From positions 1 to 10,253 of the forward strand of contig CAZUAH010000503.1 of assembly GCA_964617665.1 (NCBI GenBank): 10,253 nt of DNA, written 5' to 3'. Shown here in pieces: positions 7,823 to 10,253 of this stretch; position 1 is the stretch's first letter, and each line of letters begins with the position of its first letter. The position numbers and the translations under genes were made by a program. A model generated the notes under the pieces. The model saw only the letters and a list, made by a program, of their open reading frames with translations, was not told where the DNA came from and made no database searches. The stretch is from JADHUC01 sp964617665 (GTDB lineage: Bacteria > Planctomycetota > Planctomycetia > Pirellulales > Pirellulaceae).

Positions 7823-8881
7823 ATGCGAGAGAAAGAACATCCGACCGATTCCAGCGACGACCATCTGCCCGCCATTCAGGAAATGGCATGCATCTACGAC
7901 CGGCTTCGCAAGGAGCTATCCAAAGTGATTGTCGGTCAGGCCGATGTCATCGACCAGGTCCTGATAGCCATGCTTGCCGGCGGGCATTGTCTGCTGGAAG
8001 GCGTTCCGGGACTGGCCAAGACGTTGCTGATCTCCTCGGTCGCCGATGCGTTAAGCCTGTCGTTCAAGCGAATTCAGTTCACACCCGACTTGATGCCCTC
8101 GGACATCACAGGCACGGACGTGTTGCAGGAAGATCCGATTAGCCACGAGCGGGGCTATCAGTTCATCAAAGGGCCGATCTTCGCCAACATGATCCTCGGC
8201 GACGAGATCAACCGGACTCCACCCAAGACGCAGGCGGCCATGCTCGAAGCGATGCAAGAACGGATCATCTCGGCGGGCGGAAAGTCGTACGAACTGCCCC
8301 AGCCGTTCTTCGTGTTGGCTACCCAGAACCCGCTCGACCAGGAAGGCACGTATCCGCTGCCGGAAGCGCAACTCGACCGGTTCCTGCTCTACATCAAGGT
8401 CGATTATCCCTCGCGCGATGAGGAATGGCACATTGCCAGGCGTGTCACGTCGGACACACTCGGCCAAATCGAACCGATAATTGCGGCCGAGCAGATCATT
8501 CAAGCTCAGCAGTTGGTCAATCAGATGCCGGTCTGCGATCAGGTGGTCGGCTACTGCCTTGAGTTGACACGTGCGACACGTCCGGGCCAAAAGGAAACGT
8601 CCGATTCGATCGCGAAGTGGATCAACTGGGGCGCCGGCCCACGCGGCGTCATCGCGTTGATGAGTTGCGCCAAGGCCCGCGCTCTGCTCGAAGGACGCAT
8701 ACACGCCACCGTTGAAGATGTCAGAGCAATCGCCAGGCCCGCGTTGCGTCATCGCGTGGCCGCCAACTACGCGGGGCTGGCCGAAGGAATCACCAGTGAA
8801 AGGATAATCGAGATGCTGCTCGATGAGATTCCAAGTGATGAGGAGTTCGACTGTCCGAAAACAGACCTGGCCTCGGCCTAA
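7823..8881 (+). CDS. MoxR-family AAA+ ATPase
   Basis: A 352-residue protein of normal length for the MoxR family, with all core AAA+ elements: IVGQADVIDQ near 36-45, Walker A GVPGLAKT (60-67), Walker B ILGDEIN with D127 and E128, sensor 1 ATQNP with N169, LDRF with candidate arginine finger R186, and a sensor-2-like GAGPRGV with R274. It is cytoplasmic, with no signal or membrane segment. By family knowledge, MoxR hexamers use ATP to remodel or mature VWA-domain proteins, often with a DUF58 protein encoded next door, as here. The likely clients are the downstream DUF58 protein and the upstream VWA membrane proteins. It lies 87 nt after the coiled-coil gene, with a repeat element between, so it may be less tightly coupled than the first four genes. 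Only a weak purine-rich stretch precedes the ATG. The stop codon TAA shares its last base with the left end of the 133-bp inverted repeat. Confidence 0.95.
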   Translation: MREKEHPTDSSDDHLPAIQEMACIYDRLRKELSKVIVGQADVIDQVLIAMLAGGHCLLEGVPGLAKTLLISSVADALSLSFKRIQFTPDLMPSDITGTDVLQEDPISHERGYQFIKGPIFANMILGDEINRTPPKTQAAMLEAMQERIISAGGKSYELPQPFFVLATQNPLDQEGTYPLPEAQLDRFLLYIKVDYPSRDEEWHIARRVTSDTLGQIEPIIAAEQIIQAQQLVNQMPVCDQVVGYCLELTRATRPGQKETSDSIAKWINWGAGPRGVIALMSCAKARALLEGRIHATVEDVRAIARPALRHRVAANYAGLAEGITSERIIEMLLDEIPSDEEFDCPKTDLASA

Positions 8882-9013
8882 GAACGTGTTTTGAAGTGTG
8901 AGCCGCAAGGCGCTAGCCGCGGGTTCCGTGCTAGTGAACACACTTCAATACGACCGGCGGCTAGCGCCTCGCCGCTCACAGAATAGTACGAACCGTATTT
9001 CAAAACACGTTCT
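8881..9013 (+). repeat. 133-bp nested inverted-repeat element (REP/MITE-like)
   Basis: The terminal inverted repeats are perfect over 15 bp: AGAACGTGTTTTGAA (8881-8895) and its reverse complement (8999-9013). Just outside, CT and AG also pair. Inside, 8897-8924 pairs with 8953-8980 with three mismatches; the arm contains GAGGCGCTAGCCGC-type sequence. Between the right inner and outer arms a small hairpin TACG-AAC-CGTA lies at 8987-8997. A competing perfect 10-bp pairing exists between 8891-8900 and 8939-8948. There is no coding capacity, no clear target-site duplication and no U-tract. It fills most of the MoxR-DUF58 spacer and begins on the last base of the MoxR stop codon. It could be an inactive mobile element or an RNA structure affecting the transcript; the sequence cannot decide. 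Confidence 0.8.
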
Positions 9014-9015
9014 GA

Positions 9016-9026
9016 GCTCCGCGAAC
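9016..9026 (+). repeat. Partial palindromic repeat copy 4
   Basis: GCTCCGCGAAC matches 11 of the 15 core bases of the palindromic repeat in the opposite orientation, immediately after the 133-bp element. With only a half copy remaining it could be chance, though its position in a repeat-rich spacer favours a remnant. Confidence 0.35.
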
Positions 9027-9034
9027 ATGACGTT

Positions 9035-9056
9035 TTCGTTCTGTCCGTGGAACGAA
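9035..9056 (+). repeat. Small hairpin upstream of the DUF58 gene
   Basis: TTCGTTC (9035-9041) and GAACGAA (9050-9056) form a perfect 7-bp stem with an 8-nt loop. It lies about 60 nt before the DUF58 start. It may be a decayed copy of the GTTCGC palindrome or an unrelated small structure; no function is evident. Confidence 0.35.
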
Positions 9057-9117
9057 CGATCACAATCCTGACGAAGCCTAGAGAAGCAACACCATCTGAA
9101 GCAACGGATTCTCGCCC

Positions 9118-10026
9118 ATGAGTCAATCACGTCTCAGCAAGTACTTGCGACCGGAAGTCCTAACGAGGCTTGCACGCAGTGACTTGCTGCCTCGCCACCT
9201 GGTCGAAGGAACGTTGTCCGGCAGGCACAAGTCGCCGGCCCACGGTTTTGCGGTCGAATTCGCCGGACACCGTGAGTACGCGCCGGGCGACGACCTGCGG
9301 CATCTCGATTGGAAAGTCTACTTCCGCCACGAGAAGCATGTCATCAAACAGTACGAGATGGAGACGAATCTCGTTTGCCACCTGATGCTCGATGTGTCGG
9401 CGTCGATGCGCTATGGCCAGGGCGATCAACAGAAACTCGCGTTCGCAGCCCGGATGGCGGTCACGCTGGCCCATCTTGTGATCCAGCAATCCGACAAGGC
9501 GGGACTCACGCTGTTCGACGAGGAAGTGCGCGACGCGATAAGGCCGTCGAATTCGATGGAGCAACTCTTGCTGATGGCGTCGGCCCTGGATCGCATCGAG
9601 CCGATCCAGAAGACGCAGATCGGCAAGTCGCTGCTCGATTTTGCGTCCCGAGCCGGGCGCCGGGCGATCGTCGTGGTGTTGAGCGATTTCCTTACCGATC
9701 CCCAGGACCTCATCAAGGGGATCCAGCAGCTACGGTATGCCAACCACGAGGTCGTGCTGATGCAGGTGCTGCATCACGACGAACTAGATTTCTCGTTCGC
9801 TGGCAACGTCCGGTTTGTCGGTCTAGAAATGGACCGGCAACTGCGAACCCATCCGAAGAGTATCCGCGAGACATACCTCCGAGCGTTAGATACACACAAC
9901 CGGCAACTCGAAGACATCTGCCACGCGAACCGTTGCGAACGCGTCGTCTGCGATACGAGCAAAGACATAGGAAAACTGTTCGCAGATTACCTCGAGCAAC
10001 GAACGACCATGCGCCGACGGCGCTGA
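9118..10026 (+). CDS. DUF58 (VWA-like) protein
   Basis: A 302-residue protein without membrane helices, so probably cytoplasmic or peripheral. The diagnostic DUF58 block is clear: EFAGHREYAPGDDLRHLDWK (47-66) followed by KQYEMETN (77-84). A VWA-type MIDAS follows: D92, S94 and S96 in DVSASM, probably T166 (KTQIGKS), and D190 in VLSDF. The length is usual for the short DUF58 class. DUF58 proteins pair with MoxR ATPases, and this gene follows the MoxR gene directly, although 236 nt away across a structured repeat. It is expected to act in the same chaperone-like module as the upstream VWA membrane proteins. The start ATG lacks a strong ribosome site, but no earlier in-frame start fits the domain better. 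The stop is 36 nt before the next start. Confidence 0.93.
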   Translation: MSQSRLSKYLRPEVLTRLARSDLLPRHLVEGTLSGRHKSPAHGFAVEFAGHREYAPGDDLRHLDWKVYFRHEKHVIKQYEMETNLVCHLMLDVSASMRYGQGDQQKLAFAARMAVTLAHLVIQQSDKAGLTLFDEEVRDAIRPSNSMEQLLLMASALDRIEPIQKTQIGKSLLDFASRAGRRAIVVVLSDFLTDPQDLIKGIQQLRYANHEVVLMQVLHHDELDFSFAGNVRFVGLEMDRQLRTHPKSIRETYLRALDTHNRQLEDICHANRCERVVCDTSKDIGKLFADYLEQRTTMRRRR

Positions 10027-10051
10027 AACCAGAATCTCCATACGTACGAAC

Positions 10052-10056
10052 AGGAG
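10052..10056 (+). promoter_or_regulatory. Shine-Dalgarno AGGAG for the oxidoreductase gene
   Basis: AGGAG ends 6 nt before the ATG at 10063, the best-spaced ribosome site in the window. It fixes the start of the truncated last gene. The preceding 36-nt spacer shows no terminator, so read-through from the DUF58 gene is possible. Confidence 0.75.
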
Positions 10057-10062
10057 TAGATT

Positions 10063-10253
10063 ATGACACAATTTGAGAATCACTTGAATCGCCGAGACTT
10101 TCTTGCGAAGTCAGCTGCCGGCGCTGCAGTGGCTTCGTTTGCGATCGTACCGCGGCACGTTCTGGGAGGTGAAGGCCATCTTCCGCCCAGTGAGAAGCTG
10201 AACATCGCCGGCATCGGCGTGGGCAATCGCGGCTGGACGGTCATTCGGCAGAT
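10063..10253 (+). CDS. Gfo/Idh/MocA-family oxidoreductase, Tat-exported, N-terminal part
   Basis: Sixty-three codons are visible before the window ends; the frame stays open. The N-terminus carries a twin-arginine signal, NRRDFLAKSAAGAAVASFAIV, giving RR at residues 10-11 followed by a hydrophobic stretch, so the protein is probably folded with its cofactor in the cytoplasm and then exported. The mature part begins with KLNIAGIGVGNRG, a Rossmann glycine motif preceded by a beta strand, typical of the NAD(P)-binding domain of Gfo/Idh/MocA enzymes, which commonly act on sugars and polyols. Planctomycetes carry many such Tat-exported paralogues. The substrate cannot be told from this fragment. 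It is probably functionally separate from the MoxR module despite being only 36 nt downstream. Confidence 0.85.
   Translation, partial: MTQFENHLNRRDFLAKSAAGAAVASFAIVPRHVLGGEGHLPPSEKLNIAGIGVGNRGWTVIRQ

Noticed and set aside
7007..7864. 285-codon minus-strand open frame opposite the end of the coiled-coil gene
   Set aside because: Its Arg/Leu-rich composition is typical of an antisense shadow, and the sense strand encodes a continuous protein with a recognisable C-terminal motif.
8051..8941. 296-codon open frame on the minus strand opposite the MoxR gene
   Set aside because: It is antisense to a fully motif-complete MoxR ATPase, shows no recognisable domain, and long antisense frames are expected in GC-rich coding DNA.
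8881..9013. Intrinsic terminator after the MoxR gene
   Set aside because: The structure is long and strongly paired but is not followed by a U-tract; the bases after it are GAGCTCCGCG.
8878..9126. 82-codon minus-strand open frame across the MoxR-DUF58 spacer
   Set aside because: It is made mostly of the 133-bp inverted repeat, has no plausible ribosome site or domain, and overlaps the ends of both flanking genes.

Overview
The window looks like part of a planctomycete chromosome (Pirellulales-like, GC-rich). I base this on the gene set, not on a phylogenetic marker: a MoxR-type AAA+ ATPase and a DUF58 protein beside large VWA, DUF4175-like and coiled-coil envelope proteins, followed by a Tat-exported Gfo/Idh/MocA oxidoreductase. 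All genes are on the + strand. The sequence is probably a draft or metagenomic assembly, because it contains a 100-N scaffold gap flanked by an exact 55-bp duplication.

Layout: (1) 1-683, C-terminal part of a BatA-like membrane protein, cut by the window edge; (2) 680-3091, 803-aa membrane protein with an intact VWA MIDAS domain, a glutamine-amidotransferase-like domain and a C-terminal membrane helix; (3) 3088-4704, 538-aa DUF4175-like membrane protein with periplasmic beta-rich repeats; (4) 4701-7735, a secreted coiled-coil protein interrupted by the gap. Collapsing the duplication restores one uninterrupted 959-codon frame; (5) 7823-8881, MoxR AAA+ ATPase; (6) 9118-10026, DUF58 protein with a MIDAS motif; (7) 10063-end, N-terminus of a Tat-exported Gfo/Idh/MocA oxidoreductase, probably a separate function. 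The first four genes are joined by three 4-nt ATGA stop/start overlaps, so they are probably translationally coupled.

Genes 1-6 form a MoxR/DUF58/VWA module. By family knowledge, MoxR ATPases act as cytoplasmic chaperone-like machines on VWA (MIDAS) proteins. Here the likely clients are DUF58 and the membrane VWA proteins, with the DUF4175-like and coiled-coil proteins as envelope partners. The biological output of such modules in planctomycetes is not established. The order (envelope genes first, MoxR and DUF58 last) is the reverse of the common MoxR-DUF58-BatA order.

The less expected content is non-coding. A short palindromic element (core GTTCGC-3 nt-GCGAAC) recurs at several places, twice inside coding sequence. 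A 133-bp nested inverted repeat fills most of the MoxR-DUF58 spacer. No stretch over 300 bases lacks a gene; the longest spacer (8882-9117) is mostly that 133-bp element. I found no tRNA, rRNA, CRISPR array, transposase or convincing promoter or intrinsic terminator.
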